DNA of 59,674 nucleotides from CAXYVC01 sp964292295. GTDB lineage: Bacteria; Acidobacteriota; Holophagae; Holophagales; Holophagaceae. Of the stretch, positions 17,195 through 25,241 are shown piece by piece. Under the pieces are notes generated by a model that did not search any database, was not told the DNA's origin, and was given only the letters and a program-made list of their open reading frames with translations. Both the position numbers and the translations under genes were made by a program. Each line of letters starts with the position of its first letter. Position 1 is the first letter of the stretch. Location: positions 1 to 59,674 of the forward strand of contig CAXYVC010000003.1 in NCBI GenBank assembly GCA_964292295.1, read 5' to 3'.

Positions 17195-18025
17195 ATGCGG
17201 CGCCTGGTCCTCCTCCTGCTGTGCGCGGCGGCCTTCCTGGCCGCCGCCGCGCCGCGCCGGGTGGTGAGCCAGGCGGTGGGCACCGACGACCTGCTGCTGG
17301 AGGTGGCGGATCCCGGGCAGATCGCGGCGCTGTCCCACCTGGGGCACGACGCGCGCTACGCGCCGTCGGTGGCGCGCGCCCGGCGCTTCCCGGCGCTGCG
17401 CAGCTCCAGCGCCGAGGAGATCCTGCGCCAGCGGCCCGACCTGGTGCTGAGCACGCCCTACGCGCCGCCGGAGAGCCTCGTCCTCCTGCGGCGCGCGGGG
17501 GTGAAGGTGCACGTCTTCGAGCGTTTCGAGCGCCTGGAGGACGTCTACGCGAACCTGCGCACCCTGGGGGCCCTGCTGGGCCACCCGGAGCGGGCGGAGG
17601 CGGTGGTGCGCGCCTCCGAGGCCGCGGTGCGGGAGCTGGCGCGCCGCCTCCAGGGCGTGCGCCCCACCCGGGTGCTGGCGGCGGGCCTCTACCCCTTCGC
17701 CAGCGGCTCGGGAACCTCCTTCCAGGACATCTGCGACCACGCGGGGGCCCTGAACGTGGCGGCGGAGGCGGGCCTCGCCGGCCACGTGCCCATGCCCGGC
17801 GAACGGGCCCTGGCCTGGCGGGTGGAGGTGCTCATCGGCCCCGCCGATCCCGGCCAGGACCTGGCCGCCCAGCTGCGGGAGATCAGCCCCTACCGCTTCA
17901 TGCCGGCCCTGAAGCAGGGGCGCGTGGTGCAGATCCCCAGCGCGCTGCTGGCCGCCACCAGCCACCGCCGCGTGGAGACCTACGCCTGGGTGGCCCGGGC
18001 CCTGCACCCGGAGCGTTTCCGGTGA
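17195..18025 (+). CDS. btuF: Periplasmic cobalamin-binding protein of the ABC transporter
   Basis: Delivers cobalamin from BtuB to the BtuCD permease. The 276-residue protein has a signal peptide (MRRLVLLLLCAAAFLAAAA) and the helical-backbone binding-protein fold: RVVSQAVGTDDLLLEVA, then ILRQRPDLVLSTP, then a C-terminal lobe with LAATSHRRVETYAWVARAL. It begins 1 base after btuB stops and its stop overlaps the btuC GTG start. Family members also bind heme or siderophores, but this context is cobalamin. Confidence 0.92.
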   Translation: MRRLVLLLLCAAAFLAAAAPRRVVSQAVGTDDLLLEVADPGQIAALSHLGHDARYAPSVARARRFPALRSSSAEEILRQRPDLVLSTPYAPPESLVLLRRAGVKVHVFERFERLEDVYANLRTLGALLGHPERAEAVVRASEAAVRELARRLQGVRPTRVLAAGLYPFASGSGTSFQDICDHAGALNVAAEAGLAGHVPMPGERALAWRVEVLIGPADPGQDLAAQLREISPYRFMPALKQGRVVQIPSALLAATSHRRVETYAWVARALHPERFR

Positions 18026-19005
18026 AGGCGCGCGCCGGGGGCCTGACGGCCGCGATGGCCCTGCTGCTGGTGCTGGCCGTGCTGCTCTCCCTCGCCCTCG
18101 GCGACGCCCTGCTGCCCTTGCGGGAACTGCTGCCCGCCCTGGCGGGCCGAGGGGAGGCGCTGGCGCGCACGGTGCTCTGGGACATCCGCCTGCCCCGCAC
18201 CCTCGTGGGGCTGGCGGTGGGGGCGGCGCTCGGGGCTTCGGGCACCGTGATGCAGGCGTACTTCCGCAACCCCCTGGCCAGCCCCGGCCTGCTGGGCGTG
18301 AGCAGCGGCGGCGCCCTGGGCGCGGTGGCGGTGCTCGCCCTCGGCCTGGGCCACCTGGGCCTCTTCGCCCTGCCCGTGGCCAGCATCGCCGGCGCCTTCC
18401 TGGCCACGGGGGCGGTGATGCTCCTGGCGCGCAAGGGCGCCTCCGTCGAGCACCTGTTGCTGGCGGGCGTGGCGTTGAACGCCCTCTTCGGCGCGGCCAC
18501 CAGCTTCCTGGTGACCGTCAGCGCGACGGACGCCCACGCCAGCGCCCGGGTCATCTTCTGGCTCATGGGCGGCATCGAGCACCGCACCTGGGAGCACGTG
18601 GCCATGGCCCTGCCCGGCATCCTCGTCGGCTGCGCGCTGCTCCTTCCCCTGGGACGCGCCATGAACCTGCTGGCGCTGGGCGAGGACGGTGCCCAGAGCC
18701 TGGGCGTGGACGTGCGCCGCCTGCGCCTGCGGCTCGTCGTGCTCTCCACGGTGCTCACGGCCCTCGCCACCGCCGTGGCGGGGGTGGTGGGCTTCGTGGG
18801 CCTCGTGGTACCGCACCTGGTGCGCCTGGCCCTGGGGCCGGACCACCGGAGGCTCCTGCCCCTCTCGATGCTCGGAGGCGCGGCCATGGTGCTGCTCTGC
18901 GACCTGCCCACACGCTTCCTGGGCGTGGGCATGCGCCTGGGCGTGGTGACGGCCCTGGTGGGCGGTCCCTTCCTGCTGGGCCTGCTGCGGAGGCGGCCGT
19001 GCTGA
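18022..19005 (+). CDS. btuC: Cobalamin ABC transporter permease
   Basis: Inner-membrane permease of the FecCD/BtuC family, 327 residues with about 9-10 hydrophobic helices. Family signatures visible are IRLPRTLVGLAVGAALGASG, FRNPLASPGLLGVSSGGALGA, and the cytoplasmic loop GVVGFVGLVVPHLVRLALGPDHRRLLP that contacts the ATPase. The GTG at 18022 overlaps the btuF stop (GTGA); an ATG at 18055 would lose the first residues. Its stop lies inside the start of btuD (7-base overlap). Confidence 0.94.
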   Translation: MKARAGGLTAAMALLLVLAVLLSLALGDALLPLRELLPALAGRGEALARTVLWDIRLPRTLVGLAVGAALGASGTVMQAYFRNPLASPGLLGVSSGGALGAVAVLALGLGHLGLFALPVASIAGAFLATGAVMLLARKGASVEHLLLAGVALNALFGAATSFLVTVSATDAHASARVIFWLMGGIEHRTWEHVAMALPGILVGCALLLPLGRAMNLLALGEDGAQSLGVDVRRLRLRLVVLSTVLTALATAVAGVVGFVGLVVPHLVRLALGPDHRRLLPLSMLGGAAMVLLCDLPTRFLGVGMRLGVVTALVGGPFLLGLLRRRPC

Positions 19006-19712
19006 GGGCGGAGGGGCTCTGTCTCGGCGCGCGTCTGGCAGACGTGGCGCTGGACCTGCGGGCGGGGGAGGCCGTGGCGGTGCTGGGACCCAACGGCGCG
19101 GGCAAGTCCACGCTGCTCTCCGCGCTGGCGGGCCTGCGGGAGCTGGATGCGGGCCGCATCCAGTGGAAGGGACAGGAACTGTCGCACATCCCCTTCCTGG
19201 AGCGCGGGCGCACCCTGGCCTGGCTGGGGCAGGAGAGCCCCGCGGACTTCGCCTTCCCCGTGCGCGAGGTGGTGGCCCAGGGGCGCCACGCCTGGGGGGA
19301 TGACGGAAGGGGCGTGGAGGCGGCCATGGCGGCCCTGGACATCACCCATCTGGCGGCCCGTCCCATCACCGAGCTCTCAGGCGGCGAGCGGCGGCGGGTC
19401 TTCCTGGCCCGGGCCCTGGCCACCGGCGCGCCCGTGCAGCTGTGGGACGAGCCCGCGTCGGCCCTGGATGTGCGCCACGCCCTGGAGGTCTACCGCCTGG
19501 CCGCCTCCCTGGCGTCGGAGGGCCACGCGCTGATGGTGAGCCTCCACGACCTGCGCGCCGCCTACCGCTTCCCGCGGGTCCTGGTGATGGACCGCGGGCG
19601 CCTCGTGGGGGACGGTCCGCCCCACGCCGTGCTCACCGCCGCCCTGCTGCGCGAGGTCTTCCGGGTGGAGGCCACCTTCGTGGAATCCCTGGTGCCGGAA
19701 CTCCCGACCTGA
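18999..19712 (+). CDS. btuD: Cobalamin ABC transporter ATP-binding protein
   Basis: 237-residue ABC ATPase that powers BtuC. Walker A GPNGAGKST is at residues 30-38, the Q-loop is WLGQES, the signature is ELSGGERRR, Walker B with catalytic Glu is VQLWDEPASALD, and the switch His is in SLHDL. GTG start at 18999, 7-base overlap with btuC. Last gene of the riboswitch-controlled operon; a strong hairpin follows 4 bp after the stop. Confidence 0.94.
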   Translation: MLRAEGLCLGARLADVALDLRAGEAVAVLGPNGAGKSTLLSALAGLRELDAGRIQWKGQELSHIPFLERGRTLAWLGQESPADFAFPVREVVAQGRHAWGDDGRGVEAAMAALDITHLAARPITELSGGERRRVFLARALATGAPVQLWDEPASALDVRHALEVYRLAASLASEGHALMVSLHDLRAAYRFPRVLVMDRGRLVGDGPPHAVLTAALLREVFRVEATFVESLVPELPT

Positions 19713-19716
19713 AAGG

Positions 19717-19740
19717 GAAGCGGCCCCGCAGGGCCGCTTC
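19717..19740. terminator. Bidirectional terminator between btuD and the outer-membrane protein gene
   Basis: Perfect 10-bp stem GAAGCGGCCC / GGGCCGCTTC with a 4-base loop, between convergent genes, 4 bp after the btuD stop and 19 bp before the stop of the opposing gene. Confidence 0.85.
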
Positions 19741-19758
19741 GCGCAAGGGTTCCGGGCC

Positions 19759-20292
19759 TCAGCGTCCGAAGCGCCAGGTGGCGCTCACGTTCACCCAGGT
19801 GGCGTGGCCCAGGGTCTGGCCGGTGTCCACCTCGTTGAGCACCGCCTCCAGGGCGAAGTTCCGGTGGAAGCGGTAACCCACGCCGCCCCGTAGGCCCAGG
19901 TTCCCGCTCTCGGTGTTCGAGCCGCCATCGGTGTCCAGGCGCGTGCTGGCCAGGGACACGCCCCCGAAGGCGTACCAGGCCCGCGCCGGCAGGTCGAAGA
20001 CCCAGTCGGCCCCCGCCTGCAGCAGGTCGTAGTCGTTCTTGGGGCCGTGGCTCCAGCGGGAGCCGGGGAAGCGGGTGTAGGTCAGGTGGGCGCGCAGGGC
20101 CTGGTCGTTGTGCAGGTCCCAGGAGAGCTGGCCCGCCACGTGGCCGCCGAAGAGGGCGTTGGTGCCCGTGGGGCGCTCGTTCTTGAGGTCGCCTACGGGC
20201 AGGCTCAGGCCGGTGGCGAGGCCCAGGCTCAGGTCCTGGGCGGGAAGCAGGGCCGGCACGGCGAGAAGGAAGACGAGGGAAGGCACACGCAC
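19759..20292 (-). CDS. Small outer-membrane beta-barrel protein (porin-like, OmpW/OmpA-barrel type)
   Basis: 177-residue secreted protein: signal peptide RVPSLVFLLAVPALLPAQ, then alternating amphipathic strands (LSLGLATGLSLPVGDL, LRAHLTYTRFPGS, WYAFGGVSLASTRLD, GVGYRFHRNFALEAVLNEV) and a C-terminal aromatic strand (VNVSATWRFGR). This is the pattern of an 8-strand outer-membrane barrel. GTG start at 20290-20292 has a near-ideal AGGAGG 6 bases upstream, directly after a terminator hairpin. The function is unknown; it is on the strand of and downstream from the DUF4097 gene, which suggests co-expression at a reduced level. Confidence 0.7.
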   Translation of the reverse strand: MRVPSLVFLLAVPALLPAQDLSLGLATGLSLPVGDLKNERPTGTNALFGGHVAGQLSWDLHNDQALRAHLTYTRFPGSRWSHGPKNDYDLLQAGADWVFDLPARAWYAFGGVSLASTRLDTDGGSNTESGNLGLRGGVGYRFHRNFALEAVLNEVDTGQTLGHATWVNVSATWRFGR

Positions 20293-20311
20293 GAAAAACC
20301 TCCTGGAAAAT

Positions 20312-20360
20312 CCGGCAGAAGGGCCACGGCCATTGTAGTTGGCCGTGCCCCTTCTGCCGG
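20312..20360 (-). terminator. Long hairpin between the DUF4097 gene and the outer-membrane protein gene
   Basis: A 21-bp stem with a single mismatch (arms 20312-20332 and 20340-20360) and a 7-base loop. On the minus strand it is followed by ATTTTCC and then the AGGAGG of the next gene. It lies 10 bp after the DUF4097 stop. It fits an intrinsic terminator, possibly leaky, giving lower expression of the downstream barrel gene. Confidence 0.8.
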
Positions 20361-20369
20361 GGGAACGCG

Positions 20370-21173
20370 CTACTCGATGGTGATGCCGCCGTTCACGGTG
20401 TTCAGCTGCAGGCTCTGGGTGCTGCCCGGGAGGATGGCCTCCACCGCGCGGCGGGTCAGCTTCACGCCCTCGGCGCCCTTGGCCTGGAAGCTCACGCTCC
20501 CGTTCACCGCGCGGGCGCGCAGCTCGCCCTTCAGGCCGTCCACGTGCAGGTGGATGGCGCCGTTCACGGTACTGGCCTTCAGGCCCTGTCCCTCGGGATC
20601 CAGGCGCATTGCCTCGATGCCGCCGTTCACGGTCTCCAGGGCGATGCGGCCCTTCACCTCGTCCAGGCCGATGCGGCCGTTCACGGTTTCGGCCTCCACG
20701 CCGCCCCCGGCGGCGCGCACCTGGATCTCCCCGTTCACGGTGTGGAGCCGGGCCGCGGCCTGGGTGCCGTTCAGCCCCAGATTGCCGTTCACGGTGTCGA
20801 GGCTGGCCAGCGCCCGCCGGGGCACCTTGAGGGTCATCTGGATCCGGGCGCTCCGGCCGCGGAAGCCGCGGGCCTTCGGGTATTCCCCGCGGATCTCCAG
20901 GCCGTCCCGGCCGCCCTCGAAGTGCACCTTGGCGTGCTCGCCCTGGCCGCTGGGGGTGAAGGCGCCCGTCCAGGCCACCTGTTCCTGGTCCCAGGCCTCC
21001 ACGCGGATGTCGCCGTTGGCGTTGGCCACCTTCAGCTTCGCGCCGTGGCGCAGGGGCAGCGTGCGGGTTTCCGTGGCGGCCTCCGGCCCGGAGGGCTGGA
21101 CCACCGTGGGCTGGGCCACGAGGGAGGCGGCCGCGAAGGCTACGAGGGCGGGGAGAAGCAGGCGTGCGCGCAT
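20370..21173 (-). CDS. Exported DUF4097-type protein with repeated TVNG turns
   Basis: 267-residue protein with a signal peptide (RARLLLPALVAFAAASLVAQ) and a right-handed beta-solenoid-like repeat. The tetrapeptide TVNG (once AVNG) recurs seven times, each followed by a short strand such as GNLGLNG, GEIQVRA, GRIGLDE, GGIEAMR, GAIHLHV, GSVSFQA and GGITIE, typically about 20-25 residues apart. This is the DUF4097/putative adhesin pattern. ATG 21173 is preceded by GGAGG at the right distance; an upstream ATG (21191) would overlap this ribosome site. No enzymatic residues are evident; such proteins are often near envelope or anti-sigma systems, but none is seen here. Confidence 0.75.
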   Translation of the reverse strand: MRARLLLPALVAFAAASLVAQPTVVQPSGPEAATETRTLPLRHGAKLKVANANGDIRVEAWDQEQVAWTGAFTPSGQGEHAKVHFEGGRDGLEIRGEYPKARGFRGRSARIQMTLKVPRRALASLDTVNGNLGLNGTQAAARLHTVNGEIQVRAAGGGVEAETVNGRIGLDEVKGRIALETVNGGIEAMRLDPEGQGLKASTVNGAIHLHVDGLKGELRARAVNGSVSFQAKGAEGVKLTRRAVEAILPGSTQSLQLNTVNGGITIE

Positions 21174-21247
21174 GGGCACCTCCGATGTCAAAGGACGCTT
21201 CGGGCCTGCCTACGGGGGGAGCACCGGAGCGGTTTAGGGGGACCGCT

Positions 21248-21781
21248 ATGCTGGAGGGCATGCCCCTCGTCTTTCTCACCGGCCCCGTGCGCAGCGGCAA
21301 GAGCCGCCTGGCCCTGGAGATGGCCCGGAGCTGGGGGCCGGGCGTGGTCTACGCCGCCACCTACCGCGTGGACCCCCGCGACGGCGAGATGGCGGCGCGC
21401 GTGGCGCGGCACCGGGCGGACCGCCCCGCCTCCTGGCGCACCCTGGAGGCGCCCGAGGACCTGGTTCAGGCGCTCCGGGGCCTGGAACCACCCCCCTCCG
21501 GCCTGGTGCTGGACTGCCTGACCCTCTGGCTCGCGGGGCGGCTGGACCAGCCCGACGACGCCATCCTGGAGGCCTGGGAGCGCCTGCTGGCCTTCCTGAA
21601 GGCCGCGCCCTGGCCCAGCGCCCTCGTGGGCAACGAAGTGGGCTGGGATCCGGTGCCCGCCGATCCCGGACTGCGGCGCTTCCGCGATCTCGCCGGCCGG
21701 CTCGCCCAGGCCGCGGCCCGGGAGGCCGACGCGGCCTGGCTCTGCGTGGCGGGCTGCCCCCTGCGGCTGAAGCCTTCCTAG
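21248..21781 (+). CDS. cobU: Adenosylcobinamide kinase / adenosylcobinamide-phosphate guanylyltransferase
   Basis: Phosphorylates adenosylcobinamide and then transfers GMP, making the CobS substrate. The 177-residue protein has the P-loop GPVRSGKS (residues 12-19), the guanylylation-region His in RVARHRADRP, VLDCLTLWLAG, and the family motif NEVGWDPVP. ATG 21248 has AGGGGG at good spacing; ATG 21260 is the alternative. It stands alone on the plus strand, 1.5 kb from btuD, and converges with the antiporter gene (stops overlap by 3 bases). Together with cobS and cobC it completes the nucleotide-loop assembly set except CobT. Confidence 0.95.
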   Translation: MLEGMPLVFLTGPVRSGKSRLALEMARSWGPGVVYAATYRVDPRDGEMAARVARHRADRPASWRTLEAPEDLVQALRGLEPPPSGLVLDCLTLWLAGRLDQPDDAILEAWERLLAFLKAAPWPSALVGNEVGWDPVPADPGLRRFRDLAGRLAQAAAREADAAWLCVAGCPLRLKPS

Positions 21782-23022
21782 GCGGGAGGATCCTCGCGGT
21801 AGCGCCCGTACAGCAGCCGCCCCGCCCAGGCCAGCCAGCCCCTGCCCTCCAGGAAGACCAGGAGGGAGGTGGCGAGGATGCTGAAGAGCACCACGGCGAA
21901 GACCGTGAGCTGCAGCTCGCGTCCGCCCGGCAGGCCCATCTGCAGGGGCACGGAGGCCACCGCCGCCGCGGCGAGCCCCTTCGCCGTCATGGCCCCCGCG
22001 GCCAGGGCGTCCGGGCGGGGGACGGAGGCGGGGCGCAGGCTGGCGTGCACCACGGGGATGCGCAGCAGAAAGACGGCCGCCGTGAGGGCCAGGCCGGTCC
22101 AGACGAGGGCGGCTCCGCCCAGGCGGATGGAAAGGCCCACGTAGACGAAGAAGAAGCTCTTCAGCAGGAAGGAGAGCTCCGCGAAGAGGGCGCGCTCGGT
22201 CTCCGTGGGGCCTGCCAGGGCAAGGGCGCGGGGGCGCAGCGGGCCCAAGGGCAGCGCCTCCGCGTTGCCCAGGGTCACGCCCAGGGCCAGGGCGGTGATG
22301 GCGCCGCTGAACCCCAGGAGTTCCACGAGGCCGTAGGCCACCAGCACGTAGGCCGGCGTGGTGAGGAGGCTCTTCTGGAGGCCGCGCATGCGCTCCAGGA
22401 GCAGGGCCCACGCCAGGCCCGCCGCGGCGCCCAGGAGGGCGGAGACGAGGAAGGAGGCCCCCATGCCCCCCAGCAGCGCCCGCAGGTGCAGTTCCCCCTG
22501 GGCCTGGGCTGCCATGAGGCCGAGGGCGACCACGATGACCAGCACGTCCGAGAGGGCCGATTCCAGGGCGAGGGCCGTGCGGGTGCGCTCCCCCAGGGCG
22601 AGGCGCTGCACCAGGGGGATCACCACCGCGGAGCTGGTGCCGCCCAGGATGGCCGCCAGGGTGAAGGCCTGCATCCAGCCGAAGCCCAGGCACAGGCGCG
22701 CCAGGGGCGCCAGCACGGCGAGGCTGAGCAGGAAGTTCCAGACCGTGAGGGCCGTGGCCCCGCCCAGGGCGCGGCCCAGGGTGCGCAGCTCCAGGCCCAG
22801 GCCGCCCTCGAAGAGGATCACCACCAGGGTGAGGGTGGTGAAGACCGGCCCCACGGCGCCGAAGTGCTCGGGCCGCACCAGCCCCGACACGGGCCCCAGC
22901 AGCAGGCCGAGGCCCAGGAGCAGCAGCACGTCCGGCACGCGGGTGCGGGCGAAGAGATCGTCCAGGGCGTGCGCCAGGAAGACGAGCAGCCCGATCAGGA
23001 TGACGGCGACGGGGATGTGCAT
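21778..23022 (-). CDS. CPA1-type cation/proton antiporter
   Basis: 414-residue inner-membrane protein with about 11-12 hydrophobic helices. CPA1 features are LFEGGLGLELRTLGR, the broken-helix segment ILGGTSSAVVIPLVQRL and ALESALSDVLVIVVALGL, whose Glu/Ser-Asp pair corresponds to the ion-binding site of NhaP/NhaA-fold exchangers. It exchanges Na+ or K+ for H+ (ion not decidable). It lies 15 bp after a second antiporter gene on the same strand, so the two are probably co-expressed. Start ATG 23022 has AAGGGG upstream. Confidence 0.88.
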   Translation of the reverse strand: MHIPVAVILIGLLVFLAHALDDLFARTRVPDVLLLLGLGLLLGPVSGLVRPEHFGAVGPVFTTLTLVVILFEGGLGLELRTLGRALGGATALTVWNFLLSLAVLAPLARLCLGFGWMQAFTLAAILGGTSSAVVIPLVQRLALGERTRTALALESALSDVLVIVVALGLMAAQAQGELHLRALLGGMGASFLVSALLGAAAGLAWALLLERMRGLQKSLLTTPAYVLVAYGLVELLGFSGAITALALGVTLGNAEALPLGPLRPRALALAGPTETERALFAELSFLLKSFFFVYVGLSIRLGGAALVWTGLALTAAVFLLRIPVVHASLRPASVPRPDALAAGAMTAKGLAAAAVASVPLQMGLPGGRELQLTVFAVVLFSILATSLLVFLEGRGWLAWAGRLLYGRYREDPPA

Positions 23023-23037
23023 GGCGTCCCCTTCGGG

Positions 23038-24273
23038 CTAGCGCCGGTTCAGGACGAAGGAGAGCCCCACGGGGCCCAGGATGGTGGTGAGCAGGATGGC
23101 CCCCACGATGCCCGCCTGCAGCTCCGGCGTGAGCAGCGGGTGCCCGTCCAGGCGCAGCTGGCTGCCCACCGCCACGAAGATCAGGCCCACCTCGCCCCGG
23201 GGCACCATGCCCCAGCCGATGACCGAGGCGCGCAGGCCCCGCCCGCCCGCGTAGCCCGCCAGGAACTTGCCCGCCACCCCCAGGAGGGCCAGCACGAGGG
23301 CCAGCAGCAGGGCCTTGGGGGACAGCAGGGCGCTGGGGTCCACCTGGGCGCCGGTGAGCACGAAGAAGAGGGGCGCCAGGGTCGCCACCAGCGGGTGCAG
23401 CAGGGATTCCAGGCTGCGCTGCTCCCGCTCCTCCAGCAGGTGCACGTGGGCGGGCTCCAGGATCAGGCCCGCCGCGTAGGCGCCCACGATGGTGGCGAGC
23501 CCCGCCAGGTTGCCCAGCCAGGCCAGGGCGAAGGCGAAGGCCAGCCCCAAGGGAAGGAGCAGCTCCTCTCCGCGCAGGCGCGTGGCGAGCCGGAACAGGT
23601 GGGGCGTGGCCACGCGGCCGAGGGTGAGGGCCAGGGCCAGGAAGCCCAGGGCCAGGGCCAGGGTGCGGCCCAGGTCGCCCCAGGGCATCCCCGCGCCGCT
23701 GCCCGCCACGGCCACCAGGCCGCTCACCGCCACCAGCACCAGGAGGCCCAGGATGTCGTCGATCACCGCCGCGCCCACGATCACGCGGCCCTCCAGGCTT
23801 CCGGCGGCCCCCTTCTCCCGCAGCACCTGGGCGCTGATGCCGATGGAGGTGGCGCAGAGGCAGGCGCCCAGGAAGAGGTCCACCATGATCGGCATCCCCT
23901 TGGGCAGCAGCAGCCAGGCGCCCAGCAGGCCCGCGGCCATGGGCGCCACCACGCCCACCACGGCCACCCGGAAGGAGGGCAGGCCGACCTTCAGCATCTG
24001 GGGCACGGTGGATTCGAGGCCCACGGCGAACATGAGCACGATCACGCCCAGGTTCGCGAGCACCGCCGCCTGGGGGCTGTGGGCCAGGTCGGGGAAGCCC
24101 GGCACCTGGCGCGCGAGCACGGCCAGCAGCACGCCGATGGCCAGCTCCCCCGCCACCGCCGGGAGCTTCAGGCGCAGGGCCAGCTCGGCGCCCAGCTTGG
24201 CTGCCAGCCAGGCCATGGCCAGCAGCGCCAGGGTGGGCGCGAAGGGGTCCGCGACGAGCAGGGCATAGGGCAT
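23038..24273 (-). CDS. CPA2-type Na+/H+ or K+/H+ antiporter
   Basis: 411-residue inner-membrane exchanger, about 12-13 helices. CPA2 markers are VAGELAIGVLLA, VLMFAVGLEST, CATSIGISAQVL and the ion-binding GAAVIDDILGLL with the Asp-Asp pair expected for electrogenic exchange. ALAWLGNLAGLATIVGAYAAGLIL and WGMVPRGEVGLIF complete the fold. No C-terminal RCK/TrkA-N regulatory domain is present. The ATG at 24273 has GGAG upstream and starts 14 bp after the nitrilase-family gene, placing it in a minus-strand operon with the GNAT and nitrilase genes. Confidence 0.9.
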   Translation of the reverse strand: MPYALLVADPFAPTLALLAMAWLAAKLGAELALRLKLPAVAGELAIGVLLAVLARQVPGFPDLAHSPQAAVLANLGVIVLMFAVGLESTVPQMLKVGLPSFRVAVVGVVAPMAAGLLGAWLLLPKGMPIMVDLFLGACLCATSIGISAQVLREKGAAGSLEGRVIVGAAVIDDILGLLVLVAVSGLVAVAGSGAGMPWGDLGRTLALALGFLALALTLGRVATPHLFRLATRLRGEELLLPLGLAFAFALAWLGNLAGLATIVGAYAAGLILEPAHVHLLEEREQRSLESLLHPLVATLAPLFFVLTGAQVDPSALLSPKALLLALVLALLGVAGKFLAGYAGGRGLRASVIGWGMVPRGEVGLIFVAVGSQLRLDGHPLLTPELQAGIVGAILLTTILGPVGLSFVLNRR

Positions 24274-24287
24274 GGTGGTCTCCGTGA

Positions 24288-25241
24288 TCAGGGGAGGGGC
24301 GGGGCGCAGAGGCTCCAGGGCAGGCGATGGACGAGGATCCTCCCATCAAAGCAGACGTGGAGCCCGTCCTCGGCGGCATCCCGGAAGTTGAGGACCGAGC
24401 CCTTGTCCCGGGCCTGGTCCAGCAGGGCGAGATCCACGTCCGCCACGACCACCATCTCGGCGTTGGGGGCGGCCTCCGTCGCCAGGCCGTCCATCGGGAA
24501 GGAGAAGTCCGCGGGGGTGAAGATGGCGCTCTGGGCGTACTGGGCGGTGAGGTCCGTCACCAGGGGCAGGCTGCCCGTCATGCCGGCCGTGGCCACGTAG
24601 AACTGGTTTTCCACGGCGCGCGCCCGGGCGCAGGTGCTCACGCGCGCATGGCCCCGCCGGTCGTCCGTCAGGTAAGGAACCGCCAGGAGTTGGACCCCCT
24701 GCTCGGCCAGCAGACGGGCTACTTCCGGGAATTGGACGTCGTAGCAGATGGAGACGCCGAAGCGTCCGAAGTCGGTTTCGAACACCTGGAGCTCCCTTCC
24801 GGGAACGAAGCGCCAGACCTTCCGTTCTGTGGGTGTGAGGTGGAGCTTGGCCTGATGCACGGGCGGGTGCCCGGGCACGAAGACCGAAGCCACGTTCTGG
24901 AGGCCCTCGGGGCCCCGCCGGGGATGGGTGCCCGCCACCAGGATGCGGTCGTAGTCGCGGACGAGGCGTGTGAAGAGCTCCTCGAAGGGGTCGGCATAGG
25001 CATCCGCGAGGGCCGCCATGGCGGTGCCGGGCTCGAGGCCGCGGGAAAGGCAGCCCAGCAGCTGGGCGCCCAGAAGCTCTGGGAAGAGCACGAGATCCGC
25101 GTCGTAGTCATCGGCCACGTCCACCCAGGTCTCCACCTGGTCGGCAAAGGCCTGGAAGCTGCGCGCCGGGCGCAGGCAGTACTGGATGCAGCACACCCGC
25201 ACCGGGCGGGAGAGCAGGGGGGTCGGAGCCGTGAACCGCAT
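24288..25241 (-). CDS. Nitrilase-superfamily carbon-nitrogen hydrolase
   Basis: 317-residue amidase-type enzyme. The Glu-Lys-Cys catalytic triad is visible as E55 (LVLFPELLG), K132 (HQAKLHLTPTE) and C166 (GVSICYDVQFPE). The substrate is unknown. Its ATG overlaps the stop of the GNAT gene (ATGA). In many bacteria the same two domains are fused in one protein (GNAT-nitrilase fusions such as Bacillus YhcX, about 510 residues); here the combined length is 527 but they are separate chains. That suggests N-acyl or amide chemistry carried out by a two-subunit complex (inference). Confidence 0.9.
   Translation of the reverse strand: MRFTAPTPLLSRPVRVCCIQYCLRPARSFQAFADQVETWVDVADDYDADLVLFPELLGAQLLGCLSRGLEPGTAMAALADAYADPFEELFTRLVRDYDRILVAGTHPRRGPEGLQNVASVFVPGHPPVHQAKLHLTPTERKVWRFVPGRELQVFETDFGRFGVSICYDVQFPEVARLLAEQGVQLLAVPYLTDDRRGHARVSTCARARAVENQFYVATAGMTGSLPLVTDLTAQYAQSAIFTPADFSFPMDGLATEAAPNAEMVVVADVDLALLDQARDKGSVLNFRDAAEDGLHVCFDGRILVHRLPWSLCAPPLP

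Noticed and set aside
14851..17283. 810-residue minus-strand frame across the riboswitch and btuB
   Set aside because: Antisense to a clear TonB receptor and an RNA element; no recognisable domain.
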